Shown here one piece after another: positions 53,497 through 61,691 of a DNA stretch of 64,000 nt (the stretch's first letter is position 1; each line of letters opens with the position of its first letter). The notes beneath the pieces were generated by a model, which searched no databases, was not told the origin of the DNA, and worked only from the letters and a program-made list of their open reading frames with translations. The translations under genes were made by a program, and so were the position numbers. This DNA comes from Phytopseudomonas punonensis (GTDB lineage: Bacteria > Pseudomonadota > Gammaproteobacteria > Pseudomonadales > Pseudomonadaceae), in contig NZ_FRBQ01000008.1 in assembly GCF_900142655.1 (NCBI RefSeq), forward strand, positions 123,239 through 187,238, written 5' to 3'.

Positions 53497-54105
53497 TCAG
53501 GCGGCTGCGAATAGACCGTCGATCTGCTCGTGGGCAGCACGCAATGCGTTGGCTTTTGGCTCTTCGCCGTATGCCAGGCCTTCTGCGCGTACCACTTCGA
53601 TGTCGGTAATACCCAGAAAATTCAGCACCAGAATCAGATAGTCCTCATGGGCCTTGCCGCTGACTTGCCCAGCGTGGATACCACCAGCGGTGGAGACGAT
53701 CACCACTTTCTTGCCGCCAGCAAGACCTTGCGGGCCATTCTCGGTGTAGGTGAAGGTTTTGCCAGCGACAGCAATGCGATCGATCCAAGCTTTGAGTTGG
53801 GTCGGAACGGTGAAGTTGTACATCGGCGCGCCAATCACGACAGCATCGGCTGCCAGGAACTCTTCCAGCGTCGTTTCTGCCAGAGCCACTTCGTGATCCT
53901 GGGCGGCGTCGCGCAGCTCGGCCGGAGTACCGCCGGCAACAAAGCTGGCAGCAGAAAGATGGCTCAGCGCATCGCTGGCCAGGTCGCGATAGGTAACCTG
54001 GACATCGGCCTGGCTGTTTTTCCAGGCCTTGGTTACGGCTGCGCTGAGCTGACGGGAAGCAGAAGCATCGCCGAGGATGCTGGAATCAAGATGGAGAAGT
54101 TTCAT
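53497..54105 (-). CDS. azoR: FMN-dependent NADH-azoreductase
   Basis: The 202 residues carry the flavodoxin-like start LLHLDSSILGDASASRQLS, the FMN-site PMYNFTVPTQLKAWIDR and VIVSTAGGIHAG. AzoR-type enzymes reduce quinones and azo compounds with NADH by two-electron transfer. AGGAG precedes the ATG. It is divergent from a LysR regulator gene, with a clear palindrome between them. Confidence 0.93.
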   Translation of the reverse strand: MKLLHLDSSILGDASASRQLSAAVTKAWKNSQADVQVTYRDLASDALSHLSAASFVAGGTPAELRDAAQDHEVALAETTLEEFLAADAVVIGAPMYNFTVPTQLKAWIDRIAVAGKTFTYTENGPQGLAGGKKVVIVSTAGGIHAGQVSGKAHEDYLILVLNFLGITDIEVVRAEGLAYGEEPKANALRAAHEQIDGLFAAA

Positions 54106-54145
54106 AAGAGGCTCCTTGAGATGAGGTTCATCAGTAGATGTTTCG

Positions 54146-54164
54146 ATAGGTTAATCCTACCTAT
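54146..54164. promoter_or_regulatory. Candidate LysR operator between azoR and the LysR gene
   Basis: ATAGGT (54146-54151) and ACCTAT (54159-54164) are separated by seven bases, giving a 19-base dyad of the T-N11-A type used by LysR regulators. It lies 41 bases upstream of the azoR start and 82 bases upstream of the LysR gene. Confidence 0.65.
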
Positions 54165-54245
54165 GAAGCCAATAACTGATTAGCCAGTAAAAATGCGATG
54201 ATGCGTTCTACTGACAGGACCATCTTGTTGACTTCTGGAGCTGGT

Positions 54246-55226
54246 ATGCAGGACCTCAACGACCTGATGTATTTTGCCAAGGTGATCGAGCACGGCGGCT
54301 TCAGCGCTGCCGGGCAGCAACTAGGCATCCCCAAATCGCGGCTGTCACGGCGTGTGGCGGAACTCGAAGCACGCCTCGGCGTGCGTTTGCTGCAACGCAC
54401 CACCCGCAAACTGGCGCTGACCGAAACCGGTGAGCGCTATTTGCGTCATTGCCAGGCAATGCTGCTCGAAGCCGAGCAGGCCCAGGAGGCAGTAGCCTCA
54501 CTGAGCAGTGAGCCACGCGGCAGAGTGCGTATGTCGTGCCCGGTCGAATTGGCGCGTGCCGGACTGCATCAGGTAATCAGCAGTTTTCTGGCCAAATACC
54601 CGCTGGTGCAGCTCGATGTGGTGCTGACCAACCGCCGTGTCGACTTGCTTCAGGAAGGCATCGATGTCGCCTTGCGGGTACGCGATCAACACGATGAGGA
54701 TCCCTCTCTGATCGCTCGCCAACTGGCTCCCGCCTCTGCCTACCTGGTGGCCTCTCCGGCACTGCTGGAGGGAATGAGCATTCGCACCCCAGATGACCTG
54801 CAGCAGCTCCCCGCACTTGGCGCGGCAGGCAGCGACCGGCGTATTCACCACCTGCTCAAGAACTCGGCCGGTGTGCGGCGTGAAGTAATAGTCGAGGCGC
54901 GCCTGAGCATCGAAGACTTCGACATACGCCGTGAGGCCGCGCTGCAAGGCCTGGGTTTCAGCATGCTGCCGCACACCAAATGCATGGCCGACCTGCAGGC
55001 TGGCCGGCTGATTCGCCTGTTACCGGACTGGCACCTGCCCGGCGGCCATTTGCAGGCCGTTTATCCTCATCGGCGCGGTATGCTGCCTGCGGTACGCGCT
55101 TGGCTGGAGCATATGATTCAGGCCAGCAGCAACGGCTGGTTGATGCCGGGAACGGACATTATTCCCGCCGTGTCAGATCAACCTGATAACGTTATCTTCT
55201 CGCCAACCCGAGAGGACAGCCGATGA
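54246..55226 (+). CDS. LysR-type regulator
   Basis: The 326 residues from the ATG at 54246 (GGAG six bases upstream) have the helix-turn-helix FSAAGQQLGIPKSRLSRRVAE and a substrate-binding domain from about residue 90. It is divergent from azoR and overlaps the MFS gene by four bases, so it probably controls both directions. An electrophile or quinone inducer is a guess from azoR. Confidence 0.92.
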   Translation: MQDLNDLMYFAKVIEHGGFSAAGQQLGIPKSRLSRRVAELEARLGVRLLQRTTRKLALTETGERYLRHCQAMLLEAEQAQEAVASLSSEPRGRVRMSCPVELARAGLHQVISSFLAKYPLVQLDVVLTNRRVDLLQEGIDVALRVRDQHDEDPSLIARQLAPASAYLVASPALLEGMSIRTPDDLQQLPALGAAGSDRRIHHLLKNSAGVRREVIVEARLSIEDFDIRREAALQGLGFSMLPHTKCMADLQAGRLIRLLPDWHLPGGHLQAVYPHRRGMLPAVRAWLEHMIQASSNGWLMPGTDIIPAVSDQPDNVIFSPTREDSR

Positions 55227-56422
55227 CCGCCAGCAAGTCCCAGACGCCAGGCCAGACCGCACGCATTCTTGCAGTGGTGTTTTTCACCTTTATCGGTTTT
55301 CTCTGCGTCGGCCTGCCGCTGGCAGTGTTGCCTGGTTTCGTACTCAACGACTTGGGCTACGGCTCGGTCATGGCCGGCCTGGTCATCAGCCTGCAATACC
55401 TCGTCACTCTGGTTTCACGGCCGATTACTGGTGTGCTGATCGACCATATCGGCCCCAAGCGAGCGGTGGTCTATGGCCTCGCGGGCGCAGCGGGCAGCGG
55501 TGTGCTGACCCTGGCAGCTACCAGCCTCTATGGTTTTTCGAGTGAGATTGGTCTGGCTCTACTGCTGGCCGGGCGCATAGCGCTGGGGATTTCCCAGGCG
55601 CTCATTGGTACCGGCTCGATCACCTGGGGCATTGGCCGGGTCGGCGCCGAGAACACCGCGCGGGTCATTTCCTGGAACGGCATCGCTTCTTACGGCGCTA
55701 TTGCCATCGGTGCGCCGCTCGGTGTGCTGATGGCATCTGTACTCGGTTTGTGGAGTATCGGCTTGGCGATCACCCTGCTCAGCCTCGGCGCCCTGTGGGT
55801 GGCGCGTGATAAACCGGCCATCCCGATCATCCAGGGCAAGCGCCTGCCGTTTCACAACGTATTTCTGGCCATCGCGCCCAATGGCCTGGCGTTGGCCCTG
55901 GGCTCCATCGGTTTTGGCACGCTGGCAACCTTCGTCACCCTGTATTACGCCAGCCTGGGCTGGGACCACGCAGCTTACTGCCTGAGTGCATTTGGCATCG
56001 CGTTTATTGCCGCGCGCTTGCTGTTTGCCGGCACCATCGAACGACGTGGCGGTTATCGGGTCGCGACCATCTGCCTGGCTATCGAGACCCTCGGTTTGCT
56101 GCTGCTGTGGCTGGCACCAATCCCCGCACTCGCGCTGTGCGGCGCAGCACTGACCGGTTTCGGTCTGTCGCTGGTCTACCCGGCGCTTGGCGTAGAGGCA
56201 ATCGGCAACATTCCCGCTGCCAGCCGCAGCTCGGCGCTGGGTGCCTACGCGTTGTTCTTCGACCTGGCGCTGGGTATTGCCGGCCCACTGATGGGGCTGA
56301 TCGCCAGCGCCTATGACTATGGCGCGGTGTTCCTCGCTTCCGGTTTACTGTCGCTGCTTGGCCTTGGCCTGAGCGTGCTGTTGTTGCGCCGTGCGCAGCG
56401 GCAGAAAGAGGTGCAGCCATGA
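55223..56422 (+). CDS. MFS transporter
   Basis: These 399 residues form about twelve membrane spans. The family loop motif between spans 2 and 3 reads ISRPITGVLIDHIGPKRA-like (VSRPITGVLIDHIGPKRAVV). It resembles the YfcJ/YhhS-type exporters. ATGA overlaps join it to both the LysR gene before and the MmcQ gene after. Cargo unknown; efflux of toxic compounds is the likeliest role given azoR. Confidence 0.92.
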   Translation: MTASKSQTPGQTARILAVVFFTFIGFLCVGLPLAVLPGFVLNDLGYGSVMAGLVISLQYLVTLVSRPITGVLIDHIGPKRAVVYGLAGAAGSGVLTLAATSLYGFSSEIGLALLLAGRIALGISQALIGTGSITWGIGRVGAENTARVISWNGIASYGAIAIGAPLGVLMASVLGLWSIGLAITLLSLGALWVARDKPAIPIIQGKRLPFHNVFLAIAPNGLALALGSIGFGTLATFVTLYYASLGWDHAAYCLSAFGIAFIAARLLFAGTIERRGGYRVATICLAIETLGLLLLWLAPIPALALCGAALTGFGLSLVYPALGVEAIGNIPAASRSSALGAYALFFDLALGIAGPLMGLIASAYDYGAVFLASGLLSLLGLGLSVLLLRRAQRQKEVQP

Positions 56423-56772
56423 CCCGCGAAGAGCTGGTCGCCTTTTGCCTGCAGTTACCGGGCGCGCGTGTCGATTACAAGTGGGGCAGCAATCAGGTGT
56501 TTTCTGTGGTGCACAACAAGATGTTCGCCATTCTCGATTTTCTCGGTGACAACCTGGCCTTCAAGGTGGATGACGCGCTGTTTATTGGTTTCACGGATCG
56601 CCCGGGCATTCGCCCTGCTCCGTACCTGGCGCGCGCTCACTGGATCAGCATGAATGGCAGCCGGCCGCCAATGAGCGATGAAGAGTTGCGCGACCTGCTG
56701 GCCCGCTCTCACCAACTTGTGGTGAGGCGCCTGCCCAAGAAGCAGCAGGTCAGCCTGCTGCTCGACCTATAG
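56419..56772 (+). CDS. MmcQ/YjbR family protein
   Basis: The 117 residues match MmcQ/YjbR: REELVAFCLQLPGARVDYKWGSNQVFSV at the start and RPAPYLARAHWISMNG in the middle. The fold resembles the CyaY/DNA-binding YjbR fold, but activity is not established. It is the last gene of the LysR-MFS unit and its end overlaps the convergent CSD-DUF1294 gene by six bases. Confidence 0.9.
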   Translation: MTREELVAFCLQLPGARVDYKWGSNQVFSVVHNKMFAILDFLGDNLAFKVDDALFIGFTDRPGIRPAPYLARAHWISMNGSRPPMSDEELRDLLARSHQLVVRRLPKKQQVSLLLDL

Positions 56773-57489
56773 CAGGCCGCGCAGCCAGCCACCGGTGTAA
56801 GCACCACCGAGCAGAACCTGATCAACCCAGAACAACTGATGCAGCGCCACGATGGCCCAGAACATGATCTGATAGGACGCCTTGCGCGTCTTGTGTCGGA
56901 ACAGCTGTTGCGCCAGTAGCGCGCCCGGCCAACCGCCAGCCAGCTCAACCAGATGAAGAGTGTTTTCCGGGATACGCTGGCGGCCCTGCTGGGCGCTGTT
57001 CTTGTCACTCCAATACAGAATGAAGCACAGCACGCTGGCAAGCGGATAAAGCAGCAACGGCCACATCAGTCCGGCAGCCAGCCAGTGCAGCGAACCCAGT
57101 AGCGGCAGGCCGCACAGCGCAGCGAAGATCACTAACTTGGCGGCAGGGTTACGCAGCTCGCCCGAAGGCTGGCGATTGCGTGCTCTGGCGGCACGCGCAG
57201 GTGCCGGTTGGGCTTTACGCGAAGGCGCAGCGACTCGCGGCTTCACGCGAATCTGCGGCTGGTCGACGGCCAGCCCACCGGCCAAGCGCAGATGATCGGC
57301 CCGCAAACGGCCACGCTCGTCGCGCCCGACCACGAACAACACCTGGTCACCGGCGTTGGGTCGACGATCACCGCGCATCGCCGAGATATGCGCGAATACT
57401 TCGGCACCACCTGCAGCAGGCAGGATAAAGCCGAAGCCCTTGTCGTCGTTCCAGCTCTTGATGCGGCCGGCCTGCTCCTTGGTCTGCAT
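56767..57489 (-). CDS. Cold-shock domain fused to DUF1294 membrane domain
   Basis: The 240 residues start with a cold-shock-like OB fold (GRIKSWNDDKGFGFILPAAGG, with VFAHISAM as the RNP2-like motif). A basic Pro/Ala linker (about 75-112) and a DUF1294 part with three or four spans follow, including FILYWSDKNSAQQGRQRIPE and ELAGGWPGALLAQQLFRHKTRK. The fusion places a nucleic-acid binding fold at the inner membrane. Function unknown. Confidence 0.9.
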   Translation of the reverse strand: MQTKEQAGRIKSWNDDKGFGFILPAAGGAEVFAHISAMRGDRRPNAGDQVLFVVGRDERGRLRADHLRLAGGLAVDQPQIRVKPRVAAPSRKAQPAPARAARARNRQPSGELRNPAAKLVIFAALCGLPLLGSLHWLAAGLMWPLLLYPLASVLCFILYWSDKNSAQQGRQRIPENTLHLVELAGGWPGALLAQQLFRHKTRKASYQIMFWAIVALHQLFWVDQVLLGGAYTGGWLRGLL

Positions 57490-57513
57490 ATACCTTTCCC
57501 TGTAAGCCGAGGA

Positions 57514-58344
57514 TCAGCCCTCAGCCGTGCTCCAGTCGATCCAGCCGAACTGCCAGGTCGCCAGAATAACCAGGCCAAAAGCGATGCGATACCAGGCGAA
57601 CACCGCGTAGCTATGGTTGGCAATGAATACCAGCAGCGCACGCACCGTGATCATGGCCACGATAAAAGTGGTGACAAAACCGATGGCGAATACCGGCAGA
57701 TCGCTCCACTGCAGGATTTCCCGGTACTTGTAGAGCGAGTAGACGGTGGCGGCGACCATGGTCGGCATCGCCAGGAAGAACGAGAACTCGGTAGCGGCCT
57801 TGCGCGACAACCCGAACAGCAGCCCGCCGATGATGGTCGAGCCGGAGCGCGAAGTGCCTGGGATCAACGCCAGACACTGCGCGAAGCCAACCTTGAGCGC
57901 CAATTTCCAGTCCATGTCATCGACCGATTCGGCGACGATGCGGTGCTGACGCTTCTCGGCCCAGATCATCACGATGCCGCCAAGGATCAACGCGGCGCTG
58001 ACGGTGATCGGATTGAACAGCCAATGCTCGATGATATCGGCAAACAGCAGGCCAAGAATCACCGCCGGAATAAAAGCGATCAGCAGGTTTGCAGTGAAAC
58101 GGCGAGCCATCGGATCGCTGCACAGACCGGTCACCACCGACAGGATGCGCTGACGAAACTCCCACATCACCGCCAGAATGGCGCCCAGCTGAATGATGAT
58201 CTTGAACGCCGTGGCGCGTTCGCCATTGAAGTTCAGCAGGTCACCGACCACGATCAGGTGGCCGGTACTCGAGATGGGCAAAAATTCGGTAAGGCCTTCA
58301 ACGATACCCAGAATCAGCGCCTGAAAAGCGAGCCAACTGTCCAT
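57514..58344 (-). CDS. uppP: Undecaprenyl-diphosphate phosphatase
   Basis: The 276 residues from the ATG at 58344 (AGGAG upstream; a GTG two codons earlier is less likely) show the two conserved active-site segments GIVEGLTEFLPISSTGHLI and PGTSRSGSTIIGGL, and about eight membrane spans. It recycles the lipid carrier for cell-wall synthesis; extra copies give bacitracin resistance. Confidence 0.95.
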   Translation of the reverse strand: MDSWLAFQALILGIVEGLTEFLPISSTGHLIVVGDLLNFNGERATAFKIIIQLGAILAVMWEFRQRILSVVTGLCSDPMARRFTANLLIAFIPAVILGLLFADIIEHWLFNPITVSAALILGGIVMIWAEKRQHRIVAESVDDMDWKLALKVGFAQCLALIPGTSRSGSTIIGGLLFGLSRKAATEFSFFLAMPTMVAATVYSLYKYREILQWSDLPVFAIGFVTTFIVAMITVRALLVFIANHSYAVFAWYRIAFGLVILATWQFGWIDWSTAEG

Positions 58345-58584
58345 CAACACTCCTACGGATATGCCAGACGGGCTGGCTGGAAAGGGATTGATTCTCGGAC
58401 TGGAGCGGCTGACGGAGGTTCCAGACTGCCCGAAAAAAGCGGCAGTTATAAAGCAGTTATTTGCAATTTCAAACCGCTATCACTGTATTCGCGCAAATTG
58501 CGCCGCCGCTGACAATCTCGCCGCAAGACGCTCGCCCTGACACGGGATAGAATGCGCGCCCTCTCCTCATGCAACGGGCCTTTC

Positions 58585-59151
58585 ATGTCACCGCTCGAAG
58601 TCTGCGCATCGCTGCTCGGCTTGCTCGCCGTCTGGCTGACCGTACGCCAGAACCCCTGGTGCTGGCCGATTGGCCTGGTCATGGTGGTGCTCTACGCGTG
58701 GGTATTCTTCGAGGCCAAGCTGTACTCAAACACGCTGCTGCAATTCGTCTATGCCGCGCTGCAGCTTTACGGCTGGTGGCACTGGACACGCGGCGATCGC
58801 CCCGATGAGCGCCTTGTGGTCTCTCGCCTAGATCTGCGCCAAACGTCGCTGGGGCTCGCGCTGGGTGTACTGGGCTCCATCGCACTGGGAATGTTGATGG
58901 CGACGTATACCGATGCCAGCGCACCTTGGCAGGATGCGGCGCTATGCGCCTTCAGCCTGGTTGCGCAGCTGTGGATGGCCAAGAAGCGTCTGCAATGCTG
59001 GCCACTGTGGATCGTGCTCGACCTGCTGTTCGTCGGCCTATTCATCGACCAGGCGCTCTTCTCCACTGCGGCCCTGTACGGCCTCTTCACCCTGCTGGCC
59101 TGCCATGGCTGGCTGACCTGGCGGCGTGAGCTAACCGTGCGTGCGGCATGA
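58585..59151 (+). CDS. pnuC: PnuC-type nicotinamide riboside transporter
   Basis: The 188 residues from the ATG at 58585 have about seven hydrophobic spans. PnuC motifs are NPWCWPIGLVMVVLYAWVFF, LQFVYAALQLYGWWHWTRG and WPLWIVLDLLFVGLFID. It imports nicotinamide riboside by facilitated diffusion. Its stop overlaps the kinase gene by four bases. No NAD-type riboswitch was recognised upstream. Confidence 0.93.
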   Translation: MSPLEVCASLLGLLAVWLTVRQNPWCWPIGLVMVVLYAWVFFEAKLYSNTLLQFVYAALQLYGWWHWTRGDRPDERLVVSRLDLRQTSLGLALGVLGSIALGMLMATYTDASAPWQDAALCAFSLVAQLWMAKKRLQCWPLWIVLDLLFVGLFIDQALFSTAALYGLFTLLACHGWLTWRRELTVRAA

Positions 59152-59678
59152 AGGTTCTGGTACTGACGGGCCCCGAATCAAGCGGCAAGAGCTGGCTGGC
59201 GAATGAATTGCAGCAGCATTTTGGCGGAATCGTGGTGGGCGAGTACGTGCGCCACTTTATCGACAGCCAGCAACGCGATACCTGTTATGCCGATATATCC
59301 ACCATCGCCAAAGGTCAGCTCGCCTGGGAAGACACCGCTCGGGCAGAGCGCCCTCAACTGCTGATTCTCGACACGAACCTGCTGAGCAACATTCTGTGGA
59401 GCCGTGAGCTGTTTGGTGACTGTCCAGAGTGGATAGAGCCGGCCCTGCTCGAGCGCGAATACCACCTGCACCTGCTACTCGACCCGCGCGGCGTGGAATG
59501 GGTCAGCGACGGTCAACGCTGCCAACCGGAGCTAGAACAACGCCTGGCTTTTCATCACGCCTGTTCCGGGTGGCTGACCACTCACGGGCAACCCATGGTG
59601 GAAATTTCCGGCACCTGGGGCGAGCGTCAGGCGAAAGTCATCGCCCTGGTCGAGAACTGGCTGACGGATACCGAGTAA
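59148..59678 (+). CDS. NadR-like ribosylnicotinamide kinase (AAA ATPase)
   Basis: The 176 residues carry the P-loop LTGPESSGKSWLANEL (residues 7-15 core) and later ILDTNLLSNILWSRELFG, matching the C-terminal kinase domain of NadR without its repressor or adenylyltransferase parts. It should phosphorylate nicotinamide riboside on entry, trapping the cargo of the coupled PnuC. NMN adenylylation must come from another gene. Confidence 0.9.
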   Translation: MKVLVLTGPESSGKSWLANELQQHFGGIVVGEYVRHFIDSQQRDTCYADISTIAKGQLAWEDTARAERPQLLILDTNLLSNILWSRELFGDCPEWIEPALLEREYHLHLLLDPRGVEWVSDGQRCQPELEQRLAFHHACSGWLTTHGQPMVEISGTWGERQAKVIALVENWLTDTE

Positions 59679-59780
59679 AAACCACACTAATTTAGCGGGC
59701 TGCTCGCGTGGCATCTTGCCATTAGCCGCTCGCATGGGCATAAAGGAGTACGACTAGAAGAACGCAACAAGGACGTCCCA

Positions 59781-61691
59781 ATGCGCCTGATTCGCCGCGC
59801 CGTGCAGATCATCTTTCTGCTCGCGCTCATCGCCCTGCTGATCGTCGTTTATTACATCGCCAACCCCAATCTCCCCGACTACAAACCGGCGGACAAGGTG
59901 CACTACCTGGGGCAATGGAGCGACCAGGACCGCCAGTTCTATTACTACACCCCTCAGGGAACACGCGTTAAAGGCCTGCAGTACGCATGGTTCTCGGCGC
60001 TGGAGCTGCCCTTCGGCAAAAGCAAGTTTGCCGATCCCGACTATCTGGCGCGCTTTGGCTTCCTTACCCAACCTGGCCAGAAAGCCACACCGCTCAACCC
60101 TGGCAACCTGCCGGTTGGCTTCGCACGCCATCAGGATGACGAAAGCGGCGTGCAGTACCTGGATATCACCTGCTCCGCCTGCCACACCGGTGAGCTGCGC
60201 TACAAAGACCAGGCAGTGCGCATAGACGGCGGGGCTGCGCTGCATTCACTGGCATCCACGGTGCCAACCGTCAAAGGCGGCAGCTTTGGCCAGGCCCTTG
60301 GCATGAGCATGGCGTTCACCTATTACAACCCGCTGAAGTTTCGTCGCTTCGCCCACGAGGTATTGGGTGAGCACTACGATCGCGACTACGACACTCTGCG
60401 GGCGGACTTCAAAAGCGTGCTCGACCGCTTGCTAGGCACCGCTTACAACGACTGGCACCGTGGCCTCTACCCGACCGAAGAAGGCTTCGGCCGCACCGAT
60501 GCCTTCGGGCGTATCGCCAATACCACCTTTGGTGACAGCATCGACGCAGCCAATTATCGCGTCGCCGATGCTCCGGTCAGCTACCCGCACCTCTGGGATA
60601 TCTGGAAGTTCGACTGGGTGCAGTGGAACGGTTCCGCCATGCAGCCCATGGCGCGCAACGTCGGTGAAGCCCTCGGCGTCGGCGCCACGCTGCATCTGCT
60701 CGACGAAAACGGCAGAGCAGTGCCAGAGGGGGAGCGTTACGCCTCCAGCGTGCGCATCAACGAGCTCTACCAGCTGGAAGAAACCCTGAAACGCCTGCAA
60801 CCACCGGCGTGGCCGGAAAAAATCTTTGGCAAGGTGGATATCCCTCTCGCCAGCCGAGGCCGCGCCCTGTTCCAGGAAAACTGCGCCCACTGCCATGCAC
60901 CACAAGTCGTTGCACCCGATAAGCGCCTGGCCCCGGACCGCGATCCCGAGTGGCACATGCAAGTCATCCCGACATCCATCGTCGGCACTGACTCCACCAC
61001 CGCCGACAATATCGCCGACCATCGTTTCGATATCAGCAAGCTGGGCTGGAAGAAGACCGAGCTGGCGAAACTCGAGGTCAAGCTGTACAGCAACAGCCTC
61101 GACAAGATCGACTTCCGAAATGTTTCACCCGCCGAAGCGCTGGCTTACATCACTGCCTATGTCGAGGAGCGGGCGTATCGCGATAACGGCATTGACCCCG
61201 AGCAGCGCAAGCGTATGGACGGTTATGGCTTGCCCATCGGTGTACAGGAGATTCGCGGCTACAAGGCTCGCCCGCTAGACAGTATCTGGGCCACGCCACC
61301 CTTCCTGCATAACGGCTCGGTACCCACGCTCTTTCATCTGCTGTCGCCAGTATCGGAGCGCCCCAGCCAATTCTGGGTCGGGAACTTCGAATTCGATCCC
61401 AAGCATGTCGGCTTCGTCAGCGGCAAATTTCCCGGCGGCTTCCTTCTCGATACGGGTATCAAAGGTAATGGCAACAAGGGGCACGAGTTCCGCGATGGCT
61501 GCCGCAACAGCGGCGTGATCGGCCGCGGCCTGCAACCGGAAGAACGCTGGGCGCTGGTCGAATACCTGAAGGTGCTGGGCAACGCAAAGCTGGAAAACCA
61601 ATTGAGCGAGATGCCGAGCAAACCCTGGAATCCTGGGCAGTCCTGCCAGGGTAGCGTGACGGCTAACAACAAGGAGTCCAACGATGCTTAA
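59781..61691 (+). CDS. Membrane-anchored di-heme cytochrome c, RoxA/peroxidase-like
   Basis: The 636 residues start with an uncleaved-looking anchor (about residues 7-27, VQIIFLLALIALLIVVYYIA). Two c-type heme sites are seen: CSACH at 131-135 and CAHCH at 368-372. Length and the spacing of heme sites (about 240) fit the RoxA/RoxB rubber-oxygenase-like branch of the di-heme cytochrome c peroxidase superfamily rather than the 340-residue CcpA enzymes. Its last eight bases overlap the catalase-like gene, so the two work together. The substrate is unknown; lipid hydroperoxide or other lipophile chemistry at the membrane is plausible. Confidence 0.88.
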   Translation: MRLIRRAVQIIFLLALIALLIVVYYIANPNLPDYKPADKVHYLGQWSDQDRQFYYYTPQGTRVKGLQYAWFSALELPFGKSKFADPDYLARFGFLTQPGQKATPLNPGNLPVGFARHQDDESGVQYLDITCSACHTGELRYKDQAVRIDGGAALHSLASTVPTVKGGSFGQALGMSMAFTYYNPLKFRRFAHEVLGEHYDRDYDTLRADFKSVLDRLLGTAYNDWHRGLYPTEEGFGRTDAFGRIANTTFGDSIDAANYRVADAPVSYPHLWDIWKFDWVQWNGSAMQPMARNVGEALGVGATLHLLDENGRAVPEGERYASSVRINELYQLEETLKRLQPPAWPEKIFGKVDIPLASRGRALFQENCAHCHAPQVVAPDKRLAPDRDPEWHMQVIPTSIVGTDSTTADNIADHRFDISKLGWKKTELAKLEVKLYSNSLDKIDFRNVSPAEALAYITAYVEERAYRDNGIDPEQRKRMDGYGLPIGVQEIRGYKARPLDSIWATPPFLHNGSVPTLFHLLSPVSERPSQFWVGNFEFDPKHVGFVSGKFPGGFLLDTGIKGNGNKGHEFRDGCRNSGVIGRGLQPEERWALVEYLKVLGNAKLENQLSEMPSKPWNPGQSCQGSVTANNKESNDA

